64,000 bases of DNA, from positions 1-64,000 of the forward strand of contig NZ_AULM01000017.1 of assembly GCF_000422285.1 (NCBI RefSeq). The letters run 5' to 3'. This document shows positions 26,280 to 35,554 of the stretch, piece by piece; position 1 is the first letter of the stretch; each line of letters starts with the position of its first letter. The stretch comes from Desulfatiglans anilini DSM 4660. Its GTDB lineage: Bacteria > Desulfobacterota > DSM-4660 > Desulfatiglandales > Desulfatiglandaceae. Under the pieces are notes generated by a model, which saw only the letters and a program-made list of their open reading frames with translations, was not told the origin of the DNA and did no database searches. A program made the position numbers and the translations under genes.

Positions 26280-27761
26280 ATGCACCCGATCCTGACAGCA
26301 GCGGCCATGGTCATCCTGCTTGCCGGAGGGGCGGCGGCCGAAGCCGGCCCGAGCGGCGACACGCAGGCGTGTCTCGAGTGCCACAAGCATCTGCACCCGG
26401 GAATTGTCGCCGAATGGCATAAAAGCAGGCATGGGGGGACGACCCCCGCTTCGGCGGTTGTCAAAACGGTGATCGAGAGGCGGGTTTCCTCCGGAGATAT
26501 CCCGGAAACCCTGGCCGGTGTTTCGGTCGGTTGCGCGGAGTGCCACACGATGCGATCGGATGCGCATCCGGACGCCTTCGATCACAACGGTTACAAGGTG
26601 CATACCGTTGTAACCCCTGGAGACTGCGCCGTCTGCCACGCGAAGGAGGTGGAGCAGTATGGCGGGAATCTGATGGCGCATGCTTATGGAAACCTGGTCG
26701 AAAACCCGGTGTACCGGGATTTGATGGACAACATCAACGCTGTCTCCGTGATCGAGGGGGACGGCATGAAGATGAACCCACCTTCCGCAGAGACTCATGC
26801 CGATTCCTGCCTTTTCTGCCACGGAACCAAAGTGACCGTGGCGGGCAAACGGACCGTCGCTTCGGATTTCGGGGACGTGGAGGTGCCGGTTCTTTCGGGC
26901 TGGCCCAATCAGGGTGTCGGCCGGATCAACCCGGATGGAACGAAGGGCGCGTGCAGTGCATGCCACACCCGCCATCAGTTTTCCATAGCCATGGCCCGGA
27001 AACCCCACACCTGCGCGGAGTGCCACAAAGGCCCGGATGTGCCCGCCTATGCAGTTTATCAGGTCAGCAAGCACGGGGGGATCTATGCGGCGAAACAGGG
27101 GGATTGGGACTTTGAAGCCGTGCCCTGGACCGTCGGCAAAGACCTGACAGGGCCCACCTGTGCCACCTGTCACGTCAGCCTGCTGACCGGTCCGGAAGGC
27201 GAGGTGCTGGCCGAGCGGACGCACCGCATGAACGATCGGCTGCCGCATCGGATCTTCGGCCTCATCTATTCCCACCCGCATCCCATCAGCGCGGACACAA
27301 CCACCATACGCAATGCCGCCGGGCTGCCGCTGCCGACGGAGCTCACGGGAGAGCCGGCGGCGGCCTTCCTGATATCGAAGCAGGAACAGGGCCTGCGGCT
27401 CGCGAAGATGCAGAAGACCTGCCTCGGCTGCCATTCGAGCGGTTGGGTCACCGGTCATTTCAATCGCTTGGAAGAAAGCCTGAAGACGACGGATGCCATG
27501 ACCCTCGCGGCTACCAACGTTCTCCTGTCGGCTTGGAAAAAGGGGCTGGCCAAAGGGTTGGACAAGGGTGACAGCCCCTTCAACGAGTCGATCGAAAAGA
27601 TGTGGGTGGAACAATGGCTGTTTTACGCCAACTCGACCCGGTTCGCTTCGGCCATGGCGGGAGCGGACTACGGGGCCTTCGCGAATGGAAGGTGGTATCT
27701 ATCGAAGAACCTCCGGGATATGTTCGAACGGGTGGAGGCTGTTCCCGAAGCTGCCCCTTGA
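26280..27761 (+). CDS. Octaheme c-type cytochrome, hydroxylamine-oxidoreductase-like
   Basis: 493 residues with a signal peptide (first about 20 residues, ending GGAAAEA). Eight CXXCH heme sites are present: CLECH, CAECH, CAVCH, CLFCH, CSACH, CAECH, CATCH and CLGCH. The count, spacing and C-terminal helical domain (WVEQWLFYANSTRFASAMAG, then ADYGAF) resemble the octaheme HAO family, whose anaerobic members reduce nitrite or hydroxylamine in the periplasm. The ATG at 26280 follows GGGAGGTG; the longer upstream frame is not needed. No NrfH-like quinol oxidase gene is adjacent. Substrate is not determined; other multiheme octaheme families are alternatives. Confidence 0.8.
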   Translation: MHPILTAAAMVILLAGGAAAEAGPSGDTQACLECHKHLHPGIVAEWHKSRHGGTTPASAVVKTVIERRVSSGDIPETLAGVSVGCAECHTMRSDAHPDAFDHNGYKVHTVVTPGDCAVCHAKEVEQYGGNLMAHAYGNLVENPVYRDLMDNINAVSVIEGDGMKMNPPSAETHADSCLFCHGTKVTVAGKRTVASDFGDVEVPVLSGWPNQGVGRINPDGTKGACSACHTRHQFSIAMARKPHTCAECHKGPDVPAYAVYQVSKHGGIYAAKQGDWDFEAVPWTVGKDLTGPTCATCHVSLLTGPEGEVLAERTHRMNDRLPHRIFGLIYSHPHPISADTTTIRNAAGLPLPTELTGEPAAAFLISKQEQGLRLAKMQKTCLGCHSSGWVTGHFNRLEESLKTTDAMTLAATNVLLSAWKKGLAKGLDKGDSPFNESIEKMWVEQWLFYANSTRFASAMAGADYGAFANGRWYLSKNLRDMFERVEAVPEAAP

Positions 27762-27924
27762 TGCGCTGACGCCGGCGGGGCCGGGGCATGATCGCCGGAC
27801 CGGGGACGCCGGCGGAGGGTCACGAAGGCTCCAAATAGTCATGGACATCCAAAAAAGATCGTGTTATCAAACGAATTTCCGTTTTGCCGACGCGGAAAAG
27901 AAACCGGTTTGAACGGGGTGAAGT
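27762..27924. other. Gene-free stretch after the cytochrome gene
   Basis: Contains a GC-rich inverted repeat (CGCCGGCGGGGCC ... GGGGACGCCGGCG, about 27770-27816), possibly a factor-dependent terminator because no T-run follows. Otherwise nothing recognised before the repeat copy. Confidence 0.4.
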
Positions 27925-28120
27925 CACTTCCGGATGGAAAAGAATCAGATCCATCCGGAAAACGTGTTTTTTTGCCAATGCCGGCGTCGTCGATCGGCAC
28001 ATTTGTTATCGCGGCCGCCAGGTCGTTTCCCTACAGGTTCTCGATGTTCTTGGCCTGGGCGAATGCCTTGTCGGCGGATTGGAAATCTGGTCGTCGTGGA
28101 TGATCATTTCCGGATGGAAG
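27925..28120 (-). repeat. Degenerate dispersed palindromic repeat copy
   Basis: Carries CACTTCCGGATGGAAAAG, then the opposing tip CCATCCGGAAAACGTG with TTTTTTTGCCAATGCCGGCG (minus-orientation arm), a diverged middle, and a closing CATTTCCGGATGGAAG. The last tip ends 31 bp before the foldase start codon. Confidence 0.6.
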
Positions 28121-28151
28121 CGATATTTCAGGTTCCAGGAGGGTTCACCGG

Positions 28152-30062
28152 ATGCTGCTGAGTCTTATGAGGAAGCATGCCAAGTCGTGGCTGATCAAAT
28201 TCTTGATAACCATTATCGCCTTGGTCTTTGTCTTTTATTTCGGGTACTCCTTTACCTCAAGAGAAGGTGTCAAGGTTGCTTATGTCAACGGTGAATTGAT
28301 CAGCGGGCTGGAGTACGAAAGGGCCTATGCGGACTTCGTCGAGCGGATGCGTTCACAGTATAAGGATTTCTGGAACGAGGGCATGGTCGAGGCGCTGCAA
28401 CTCAAAACCCGCGCGCTGGAATTCCTGATTCAACAAAAGCTGTTGGCTCAGGAAGCGGAACGCCTTGGTTTCAGCGTAACGAAAGAGGAGGCACAGAAGA
28501 CCATCATGTCGTATCCCGCCTTTCAGGTGGATGGCCGCTTTGATTTGAACCGCTACCGACTGCTCCTCAATCACAATCGGATGGCGCCGGAGGATTTCGA
28601 GGCGGCGCTTAGGCAGGATCTGCTTCAGGAGAAGCTCAAACAGTTTATTTTTGCCTTCACGGAAGTGAGTGAAAAAGAGCTGCTGGAGCATTTTCGGTTT
28701 GATAACGAAAAGGTGAAGATCCAATACGCCCTTTTCAGCCCGAATGAAAACGCTGATGTAGAGTTGAATGAAAAAGCGATTAAGGAGTATTTCGAACAAA
28801 ATCGGCCTAGGTACAAAATACCGGAAAAAATGAAGGTCAGTTATCTCGAGTTCAATCCCGATGACTTGAAGGAGCAGGTGACTGTCAACGAGGCCGACGT
28901 GGTTCAATATTACGAGAACAACGCCAAATTGTATACCAAGCCTGAGGAGGTCCGGGCGCGGCATATCCTTTTCAAGGTTCCTGAGGGTGCATCGGAAGCG
29001 CAGGAAAAGGCTGTGGCCGATGTGGCCGCGAAGGTCCATGCGCAAGCGCTGGACGGGGTGGGTTTCGCCGAACTGGCTGCTACGTATTCGGAAAGCGAGA
29101 CCCGAAGCAAGGGGGGCGAGCTCGGCTTTTTTTCCAAGGAAACGGTTCCCGTGGATTTGGCGGTTGTCAAAGACATGATCTTCGGTTTAAAGGCCGGGGA
29201 GATCAGCGAGCCTGTTCGAACGCCTTCCGGATACCAGATCGTCAAAGTAGAGGAGCGCCGGGCGGGGGGTCTCCAGCCCCTGGATGAGGTGAGAGAGAAG
29301 ATCGAGGAGATCCTGGTCAAGAAAACCGCTTCCGAGATGGCAAAAGACCAGGCCCTCTCATTGATGGACCGATTGCCCTATGAAACTCCTTTGACCGAAT
29401 TCGCAGTCGAAAACGACTTATCGGCCAAAGAGTCCGATTTTTTTGATTCAAAAACCGGTCTGCCTGAACTTGGCCCAGATCCCAAGCGGGATCTCAGTAC
29501 GCTTTTCGCTTTGCAAAAGTTCGAAACCAGCGAAATTGTCGAAATAGGGGGCAAATATTATCTGTTCCAGGTGGTGGAACGGCAAGAACCCCGTCTACCC
29601 GATTTCGGCGAAGTCGAGGATCAGGTGAAAGCGGACTACCGGGCGGAGGTTCTCCTCGATGAGGCAAAGAAGCGCGCCGAGTCTTTCCTCAAGGCCTTGC
29701 GTGGTGGGGAATCATGGGATGTCATGGTGAGCAAAGAAAATGTCGCCGTTGAGACGCCTCCGGCCTTCACACGCAGAGGCAGCGTCATCGGGTTAGGGCA
29801 CAACCAGGCTTTCAACGATGCCGCATTTCGCTTGACCCATGAGAACCCCTATCCTCAAGAGGTTTTCACCAATGAGCGCGGTGCGTATGTGATGCGCTGG
29901 GAGGGAACGGAACCCGTAGACATGGAGTTGTTTGAAAAGGACAAGAGCCATTTACACGATTTGGTCATCGAGATCAAGCATCGCCAGGCCTTTGAAGGTT
30001 GGCTGGACGATTTGAGAAAACATGCCAAGATAGAGATTGTTTCCCCGGTGGAAAACCGATAG
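28152..30062 (+). CDS. PpiD-like periplasmic peptidyl-prolyl isomerase / SurA-type foldase
   Basis: 636 residues. A single N-terminal transmembrane helix (residues about 12-35, FLITIIALVFVFYFGYSF) anchors it in the inner membrane. A SurA_N-like chaperone region (about 40-260) is followed by a parvulin domain (about 265-365: ARHILFKVPEG, TRSKGGELGFFSK, GYQIVKVEE), then a second, weaker rotamase-like half. This layout is that of PpiD, which assists folding of proteins leaving the Sec translocon. Start ATG 28152 has GGAGGG 9 bases upstream, directly after a repeat tip. No operon partner. Confidence 0.88.
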   Translation: MLLSLMRKHAKSWLIKFLITIIALVFVFYFGYSFTSREGVKVAYVNGELISGLEYERAYADFVERMRSQYKDFWNEGMVEALQLKTRALEFLIQQKLLAQEAERLGFSVTKEEAQKTIMSYPAFQVDGRFDLNRYRLLLNHNRMAPEDFEAALRQDLLQEKLKQFIFAFTEVSEKELLEHFRFDNEKVKIQYALFSPNENADVELNEKAIKEYFEQNRPRYKIPEKMKVSYLEFNPDDLKEQVTVNEADVVQYYENNAKLYTKPEEVRARHILFKVPEGASEAQEKAVADVAAKVHAQALDGVGFAELAATYSESETRSKGGELGFFSKETVPVDLAVVKDMIFGLKAGEISEPVRTPSGYQIVKVEERRAGGLQPLDEVREKIEEILVKKTASEMAKDQALSLMDRLPYETPLTEFAVENDLSAKESDFFDSKTGLPELGPDPKRDLSTLFALQKFETSEIVEIGGKYYLFQVVERQEPRLPDFGEVEDQVKADYRAEVLLDEAKKRAESFLKALRGGESWDVMVSKENVAVETPPAFTRRGSVIGLGHNQAFNDAAFRLTHENPYPQEVFTNERGAYVMRWEGTEPVDMELFEKDKSHLHDLVIEIKHRQAFEGWLDDLRKHAKIEIVSPVENR

Positions 30063-30195
30063 GTTTCGAGGTACGGGCTGGAGCCTTTGTACGACAGGGT
30101 TGAAACGGCCTTTTTCGGAAAATTTCCGGCCTTGAATGGTTTTCCTGGCTGATGTGGGACGGGTCCCCATGTTGGGTATCGGAAAATCCGTCTCT

Positions 30196-30684
30196 TTACA
30201 GAGGATAGCGCCGGCCGTCGGCCGGCAGGTAAAAATGCCCGTCGATTTCGACGATGTGTTGGGCGAGCTGGTAGTAGGCCTGCCTGTTGAAGCGCGCCGG
30301 AAAGGCGCCGTCCTTGATTTGGCAGTAGGGGATGTTGCCCTCTTTTATACGCAGTGTTTCCGGTTTGAGGAGTTCTTTGCTTCCGTCATTCAAATCGAGC
30401 AGGAATTTCCCCGATTCTGCTTCTTGCTGAGATGACCAGGTAACGGAGCGGACGACATAGGCCGTATCTTCCACATCCAGAAGGCACGGCTTTCCATTCC
30501 AGGTGATGATGTAGCGGCCTTTTTCGTCCAGCGTCATATTTTCGCAGAACATTCGGATCATGTCGATCCGGATGATCTCCGCGCCCTTGTGGTACCATTT
30601 CCCCTCCCGATCGACGTAAATCAGGCAGGGCGGCGGTGTCGTCAATCCCTCGCGCGGGTTGTCGTCTCTGTTTGGTTTTTCCAT
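30196..30684 (-). CDS. DUF1285-like protein of unknown function
   Basis: 162 residues. CLIYVDREGKWYHKGAEIIR followed by FCENMTLDEKGRYIITWNGK and a VEDTAYVVRSV strand resembles the DUF1285 family, small beta-rich cytosolic proteins of unknown role. The ATG at 30684 follows GGGAGGGA by 11 bases; another in-frame ATG at 30705 is possible. The longer frame up to 30828 encodes repeat-like sequence and is rejected. Convergent with ppiD. Confidence 0.65.
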   Translation of the reverse strand: MEKPNRDDNPREGLTTPPPCLIYVDREGKWYHKGAEIIRIDMIRMFCENMTLDEKGRYIITWNGKPCLLDVEDTAYVVRSVTWSSQQEAESGKFLLDLNDGSKELLKPETLRIKEGNIPYCQIKDGAFPARFNRQAYYQLAQHIVEIDGHFYLPADGRRYPL

Positions 30685-30705
30685 GTTGGCGCTGATCCCT
30701 CCCAT

Positions 30706-31440
30706 CTTCGAACTTTTCCTTGAACAAGCGGTTGAAAAAGATCTGCCTGCTACGTTACGCTCACCCCGTGTCAGTGGGGCGCACTTATAGGTCGGCCGCA
30801 CTGCCACGGGATTTCGCATGCATTGCATCCGGCCGTTTTTTTCAACAGCCTGCGCAAAACGGATTTTTCAACACGCTGTCAAGCAGTCTCGGAATACCGA
30901 AGCCGGGGACCGTGACCAATGCCTCCGGTCCTCCCTGCACGCAGAAAAATATACCTGCTGCGGCCCGGCTGCCAATCCGGAAAGGATGGTTTGGGTCGAT
31001 GCCGGCAAACTCGAATGCCTTTTCCGAGGCGGCGTGGAGTTCATCCTGTGGGCGGCCTGAAAGGCTGACCCCGAGGCCGGCCGCAACGGGGCCCGCCCTC
31101 CAGGGGTCGGACCGGGCACGCGAAGCGTGTGAAGAGCCAGCCCTGTTCCGGATCAAATCAACTGTATCAGAAAGTGTCCCAGTCGGCAACGGGACATGTC
31201 TGGGCTCCACAAACGTCCGCTTGACAATTCTTGCCTGTATTCCCTATGCTCTACATGGGCTTTCGCCTCAGATCCCGCTTCAGGACAAGGTGTTTCGCTC
31301 CAGACGAACCGGGTGGTTTTGCCTAGCGCGCCCGGCAGCGAAATGCTCTTCAGGCCTTGTTCGAAGGTGAACGCCGGATGGTCGGGGGTTGGCGGTCGAT
31401 AAAACCGTTTCAATCCCACGTTGTCGTTCCAAAATGATGT
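30706..31440. other. Gene-free stretch with repeat debris
   Basis: No credible coding sequence on either strand: overlapping ORFs up to 216 codons have no family resemblance and cross repeat modules. Contains a TTTTTCAACAGCCTGC / TTTTTCAACACGCTG pair near 30838-30893, similar to 16993-17013, and an inverted module B at 31090-31138. Confidence 0.5.
31090..31138 (-). repeat. Isolated module-B hairpin (inverted)
   Basis: GGCCCGCCCTCCAGGGGTCGG followed by GGGCACGCGAAGCGTGTGAAGAG is the reverse complement pattern of the module at 31491-31583 with a diverged second hairpin. CACGC and GCGTG form a perfect small stem around GAA. Confidence 0.55.
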
Positions 31441-31699
31441 TCCGGTGCAACCCGGTTTCCAGTCGGGAAATGAGGGTGTTTTCTTTACACGCTTTGCGTG
31501 CGCGGTCCCACCCGTTCGGGGCGGGTCCCGGTTTCTTTACACGCTTCGCGTGCTCAGTCCCACCGCTTCGCGGCGGGTCCCGGTATGCCGATATCAAAGA
31601 AATCAAGCGTTTGCGCGGAGGCTGCCTGGCGGCTGCCACACAAGCAAACGTACACATTGACCCCGAGATTGGCCAAAAAGACTATTTCCAGATGGAAAC
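31441..31699 (+). repeat. Dispersed palindromic repeat copy with tandem module B
   Basis: Left tip GTTTCCAGTCGGGAAATGAGG, then two tandem copies of module B (TTTCTTTACACGCTTTGCGTG and TTTCTTTACACGCTTCGCGTG, each with a CCCACC...GGCGGGTCCCGG hairpin). Left-arm signature ATATCAAAGAAATCAAGCG, centre GGCTGCCTGGCGGCTGCC, right arm GATTGGCCAAAAAGAC and final TATTTCCAGATGGAAACC follow. Ends 24 bp before the aldolase start. Confidence 0.8.
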
Positions 31700-31723
31700 C
31701 ACTTATGACAGGAGGATCCTATC

Positions 31724-33019
31724 ATGACATCTGCGCAGGGAAAGGGATCGTCAAATTTTGAAAAAGCGCTGGCGGTCGGTCGTCCCCCCAATGTGGTCAA
31801 GCTGTTTCCGCACTCGAGGGCGCTGCTTGTCAGTGGAAAAGTCGTCGACCGGGCCATGCTTGCCAAAGGCAAGGCCATGACGATAGCGGCCAACGGGCGG
31901 AATCACTTCGTGATCCGGGGCGCCCTGCGGGCCGCCCAGCGGGCCAACGCCGCCATCATCATCGAAATCGCCAAGTCCGAAGGCGGTACGGGCGCTTACT
32001 GCGCCGTCAACTATTGGAACATCGCACGGCAGGTGGATGCGGTGTGCAATGAGCTGGGGATTACGGTGCCGGTGGCTGTTCACGCCGATCATTACGGAAT
32101 CAAGGGAGAAAAGGACATCGAGACCGCCCGTACCGAAATCCCGTCTCTTTTCGATGCGGGCATGACGTCCATTGCCATCGATGCCTCCCATCTGCCCGAC
32201 GACGAGAACCTCCTGGCGAGCATCGAACTCAGCCAGTATGTGCCCGGTTGGGCCGGGCACGAGACGGAGGTCGGTGAGATCAAGGGAAAGGCCGGGTTGT
32301 CGACGGTCGACGAGGCCCTTTTTCTGATCCGGGGCCTCAATGCACACGGTATTTTCCCCGACTGGATCGCCCTGAACAACGGCACCACCCATGGCATCGA
32401 GGAGAGTGATGCGGGGATCCAGGTGCCCCTGACGGCTGACATCCACGCCGCGCTCACAAAATACAAGGTCTCGGGCGCCCAGCACGGGACGTCGGGCAAC
32501 AGCTCCGAGCGTCTGAGGCGGATCGCCCAGGAGACGAGGACGACAAAGGCCAATGTCGCGACGGCCTTGCAGATGCTTACCTGGGGGGTCAAGGTCAATC
32601 CGTACGGCAACGCCCAGTTGGACGAAGCGGGACGCTTCATCAAGGAGCCGGACCGCGGGATGCTCGACTCGCAATGGGCGGAGATGGTGGCCTATGCCGA
32701 ATCCAAGGGGCTGAAAGCGGGGGACTATAAGAAGCTGAACCTGCCGTTTGAAAACAAGCTCCTGAGCCAGCCGGCCGAGATCCGTGAGCGCATGGCAAGA
32801 GGGGTGGAGGATTTCGTTTACGATCTCCTGACCAACGTTTTCAATGCGGAGGACACGGCGCCGCTTGGCATCGAAGCCATTCTGGATGCCGGCTCCTATG
32901 ACCTGGGCCCCAAAGGGCGGCGGATCGAAGACCCGGCGGAGTGGACCGAGGCGAAGATCCGGGAGGGGGCCAAGCGCCTTTCCGGAGACAAGGGGCCGTC
33001 CGGGCATTTTGACGATTGA
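31724..33019 (+). CDS. Class II fructose-bisphosphate aldolase family protein
   Basis: 431 residues, longer than the usual 280-350. Metal and substrate sites of the class II aldolase barrel are visible: VPVAVHADHYGIK, the ALNNGTTHGIEESDAG loop and GAQHGTSGNSSERL. It would cleave or form fructose-1,6-bisphosphate (or a related ketose bisphosphate) in glycolysis/gluconeogenesis; an autotroph or syntroph would use it for gluconeogenesis. A strong AGGAGG lies 8 bases upstream of the ATG. The longer C-terminal region (residues about 340-431) marks a distinct subfamily, so substrate is less certain. A repeat tip ends just upstream. Confidence 0.85.
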   Translation: MTSAQGKGSSNFEKALAVGRPPNVVKLFPHSRALLVSGKVVDRAMLAKGKAMTIAANGRNHFVIRGALRAAQRANAAIIIEIAKSEGGTGAYCAVNYWNIARQVDAVCNELGITVPVAVHADHYGIKGEKDIETARTEIPSLFDAGMTSIAIDASHLPDDENLLASIELSQYVPGWAGHETEVGEIKGKAGLSTVDEALFLIRGLNAHGIFPDWIALNNGTTHGIEESDAGIQVPLTADIHAALTKYKVSGAQHGTSGNSSERLRRIAQETRTTKANVATALQMLTWGVKVNPYGNAQLDEAGRFIKEPDRGMLDSQWAEMVAYAESKGLKAGDYKKLNLPFENKLLSQPAEIRERMARGVEDFVYDLLTNVFNAEDTAPLGIEAILDAGSYDLGPKGRRIEDPAEWTEAKIREGAKRLSGDKGPSGHFDD

Positions 33020-33056
33020 AAGACAGACTGAACGTAACAGGAGGAGGCGGCTCCGC

Positions 33057-34100
33057 ATGGAGGCAGACCTGAGCCGGGTTCCTGCACCGCACACATGGTT
33101 GAAGGATCTGGGCGAAAACGAGCGGATCACCGGGCTGTACCTGGTGAGGGAAAAATCGCTTGGCACCACGCGCAAGGGCGAACCGTTTCTGAGCCTCATC
33201 CTGGCGGACAGGACCGGCGAGATCGAGGCCAAGGTCTGGGACCAGGCCGAGCCGTTGTCGGCCCTGTTTCAAAAGGGGGATGTCATCGAGGTGGAGGGGG
33301 ATGCGTCCTCGTACCGGACGCGCCTCCAGCTCAGGATAAGCCGCCTGAACGTGCCGCAGGAACCTTTCGACCGGTCGCTTTTCGTCGAATCCGCGCCCTA
33401 TCCGCGGCCCGAAATGATGACGGGTTTAAGGGATGTTCTGAGATCGGTCAGGGACCGGCACCTGTCGAGTCTCATCGACCGGGTCTTTGCCGACAAGCCG
33501 TTGATCGATGCATTCAAGGAAGCGCCCGCCGCCAAGAACATGCACCACAACTATCTCGGCGGCCTCCTGGAGCACACCCTTTCTGTCTGCCGTTTGGCGC
33601 GCGCGGTGGCGGAGCATTACCCTTATCTGAACAGGGATTTGCTGCTGACCGGTGCATTCCTGCATGACATCGGCAAGGTCCGGGAACTCAGCTACGACCT
33701 GCTGATCGATTACACCGACGAGGGGCGGCTGCTCGGGCATGTGGTTCTGGGGATGGCCATCCTGGACAAAAAGATCGGCGAGCTGAAGCACTTCCCGCAG
33801 GATCTGGCGCTGCGGCTCAGGCATTTGATTCTGAGCCACCACGGGCAGTTCGAATTCGGCTCTCCCAAACGCCCGAAATTTCTCGAAGGGTTCGCCCTGC
33901 ACCTTGTCGATGATCTGGATGCCAAGATGAACGGCCTGCACCGCTTTATGGAGCGGGATCGGCAGGAGGGGGCCTGGACCGAGTTCAATCGGATGTTCGA
34001 GCGTTACTTCCTCAAGGGCGAGGCCGGCCTGGCCGGCAAGCTCGATGAAACAGGCAAAGAGGAAGAAGCCGATCTGCAGGGAAACTTATTCGCCCATTGA
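33057..34100 (+). CDS. YhaM-like 3'-5' exoribonuclease (OB + HD domains)
   Basis: 347 residues. An N-terminal OB-fold (residues about 20-100, FLSLILADRTGEIEAKVWD) is followed by an HD phosphohydrolase-type domain (about 160-300) with the HHNYLGGLLEHTLSVC and GAFLHDIGKVREL motifs and ILSHHGQ. This is the YhaM/CBF1 layout, an RNA and single-strand DNA 3'-5' exonuclease. The ATG at 33057 follows AGGAGGCGG. It is 37 bp after the aldolase gene on the same strand. Its 3' end overlaps the convergent pcm gene by 15 bp. Confidence 0.9.
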   Translation: MEADLSRVPAPHTWLKDLGENERITGLYLVREKSLGTTRKGEPFLSLILADRTGEIEAKVWDQAEPLSALFQKGDVIEVEGDASSYRTRLQLRISRLNVPQEPFDRSLFVESAPYPRPEMMTGLRDVLRSVRDRHLSSLIDRVFADKPLIDAFKEAPAAKNMHHNYLGGLLEHTLSVCRLARAVAEHYPYLNRDLLLTGAFLHDIGKVRELSYDLLIDYTDEGRLLGHVVLGMAILDKKIGELKHFPQDLALRLRHLILSHHGQFEFGSPKRPKFLEGFALHLVDDLDAKMNGLHRFMERDRQEGAWTEFNRMFERYFLKGEAGLAGKLDETGKEEEADLQGNLFAH

Positions 34101-34838
34101 GGGTGCAGCGGATGGGGCCGCCGGTGCATGGATCATGGGGACGAAGCGGACGTCCATCGTCTCTATGATGCTGAGCCGCCCCTGATGTTTGATCCCTTTC
34201 ACCAGCTTCTGCACGCCGCCGGCCGCGCCCACCGGGATGATGATCCGCCCCCCCTCGGCCAACTGCTCTTGAAGGGCCTCGGGGATCATTTCCGGGGCGC
34301 AGCTCACGACCATGGCATCGAAGGGCGCCTCCTCAGGCCAGCCGAGGTAACCGTCTCCGGTTTTGACATGCACCCGGTCATACCCCAGCTCGGCGAGAAG
34401 CGAGCGGGCCTGTTCGGCGAGGGGCTCCAGGATTTCGATGGTGTAGACGCTGCCGGCGATCTCTGCGAGGACGGCGGCGGCATAACCGGACCCGGTGCCG
34501 ATCTCCAGCACCTTGTCGTCCGGTTTCAGTTCGAGCGCAGCCGCCATAAAAGCGACGATGAAAGGTTGAGAAATCGTCTGCCCCAGGCCTATCGGCAGGG
34601 GCCGGTCGGCGTATGCTGCGCTGCGCCGGGATTCAGGTACGAAGAGGTGGCGCGGGACCTTCCTCATCGCCTCGATGACGCGGGGTTCGGTGATGCCGCG
34701 GCGGATGATCTGTGTTTCGACCATCTCGTTGCGCAGGCGCTCGGTCTCGACCGGGGCTTCCGCCGCCGCCGCCGTCACAGGAAAGACGGCGAGCAAAAGC
34801 ATGGACCAGAAGAGGCGGGCTGGGCGGGTTCTTTGCAT
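34086..34838 (-). CDS. pcm: Protein-L-isoaspartate O-methyltransferase, exported form
   Basis: 250 residues. It repairs isoaspartyl damage in proteins using S-adenosylmethionine. After a signal peptide (LFWSMLLLAVFPVTAAAAEA) comes the Pcm domain: RRGITEPRVIEAMRKVPRHL, QTISQPFIVAFM, and SAM motif I VLEIGTGSGYAAAVL. The ATG at 34838 has AGGAGG five bases upstream, so the signal peptide is real and the longer reading is rejected. A secreted or periplasmic Pcm is known in some proteobacteria but is less common than the cytosolic form. Confidence 0.9.
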   Translation of the reverse strand: MQRTRPARLFWSMLLLAVFPVTAAAAEAPVETERLRNEMVETQIIRRGITEPRVIEAMRKVPRHLFVPESRRSAAYADRPLPIGLGQTISQPFIVAFMAAALELKPDDKVLEIGTGSGYAAAVLAEIAGSVYTIEILEPLAEQARSLLAELGYDRVHVKTGDGYLGWPEEAPFDAMVVSCAPEMIPEALQEQLAEGGRIIIPVGAAGGVQKLVKGIKHQGRLSIIETMDVRFVPMIHAPAAPSAAPSMGE

Positions 34839-35230
34839 GATGACCTCCTGTGCCGACGGAACCGTGAAGTGATGTTGGACCACCTGTCCTCTATCATCCA
34901 TAATTTCCACTGATCCCGAAAGCCCTTTTGGAGGGAAATTCCACCCGTTCCCGAAGCGACGGGTCTTCCCCCGGGTTTTCACTCGATTCCTGCCTTCTCG
35001 GAGAACGGTGCCGGAGCCCGTCGATCGCGGTGACCGGATCGAAGGATCTCGTCAAAGGATGTGTTTCAGCACGGGTCACGAGGCTGCCCTGTCACTGCCG
35101 GCGCAACGGGGTGGTTGCGGCAGGGCGACCCTGAGATGCTCGTTCGGCTGAACGTGCAGATCGATGCCGCGATCAGGCCGCAGGGTTTTCTGTCTCCAGA
35201 TTCTGGCGCTACTTTCAGCGGTACGACTGG
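34839..35230. other. Gene-free stretch
   Basis: Nothing clearly coding. The frame of the following small gene is open upstream with protein-like sequence (FWRYFQRYDWMMERL) from about 35204, so part of this stretch may belong to it or to a decayed longer gene. Confidence 0.4.
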
Positions 35231-35467
35231 ATGATGGAGCGCCTGTGGGATGCCGCCATGGTCTATCGGGAGGAGACGTCCTTCTTGAAGAGCCTGGCGC
35301 TCCAGAACCCGCCGCGCGCCATGGTCATCTGTCCGGACGACATGCCGCCGGCCCGTTTTCTGACGCGGGACCGGCGTAAGATCATCCTCACCGTGGATAT
35401 GGGATACGCCAAGGTGCAGGCGTTGCTGCGTCCGATCAGACGGTTCCTGAAAGGAAGCAGCGAGTAG
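35231..35467 (+). CDS. Small protein of unknown function (possibly gene remnant)
   Basis: 78 residues from ATG 35231. Aromatic and charged residues are distributed as in a real protein (YDWMMERLWDAAMVYREETS, RFLTRDRRKIILTVDMGYAK). The open frame extends upstream with equally protein-like sequence but without a good start or ribosome site, so it may be the 3' end of a decayed gene. No family is recognised. It lies convergent with the lepA-hemW operon. Confidence 0.45.
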   Translation: MMERLWDAAMVYREETSFLKSLALQNPPRAMVICPDDMPPARFLTRDRRKIILTVDMGYAKVQALLRPIRRFLKGSSE

Positions 35468-35554
35468 AACGTACCCGCCGCTCAGTGGTCCTGAGGCTGT
35501 TTCTCATTCCGGGGGCCCCTGGAGGTTGCATTCCGCTGATTTCCCTCAGCCGGT

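Noticed and set aside
30720-31370. 216-codon plus-strand ORF and overlapping minus ORFs
   Set aside because: They cross the module-B hairpin and short repeats, have no recognisable domain and overlap one another in several frames.
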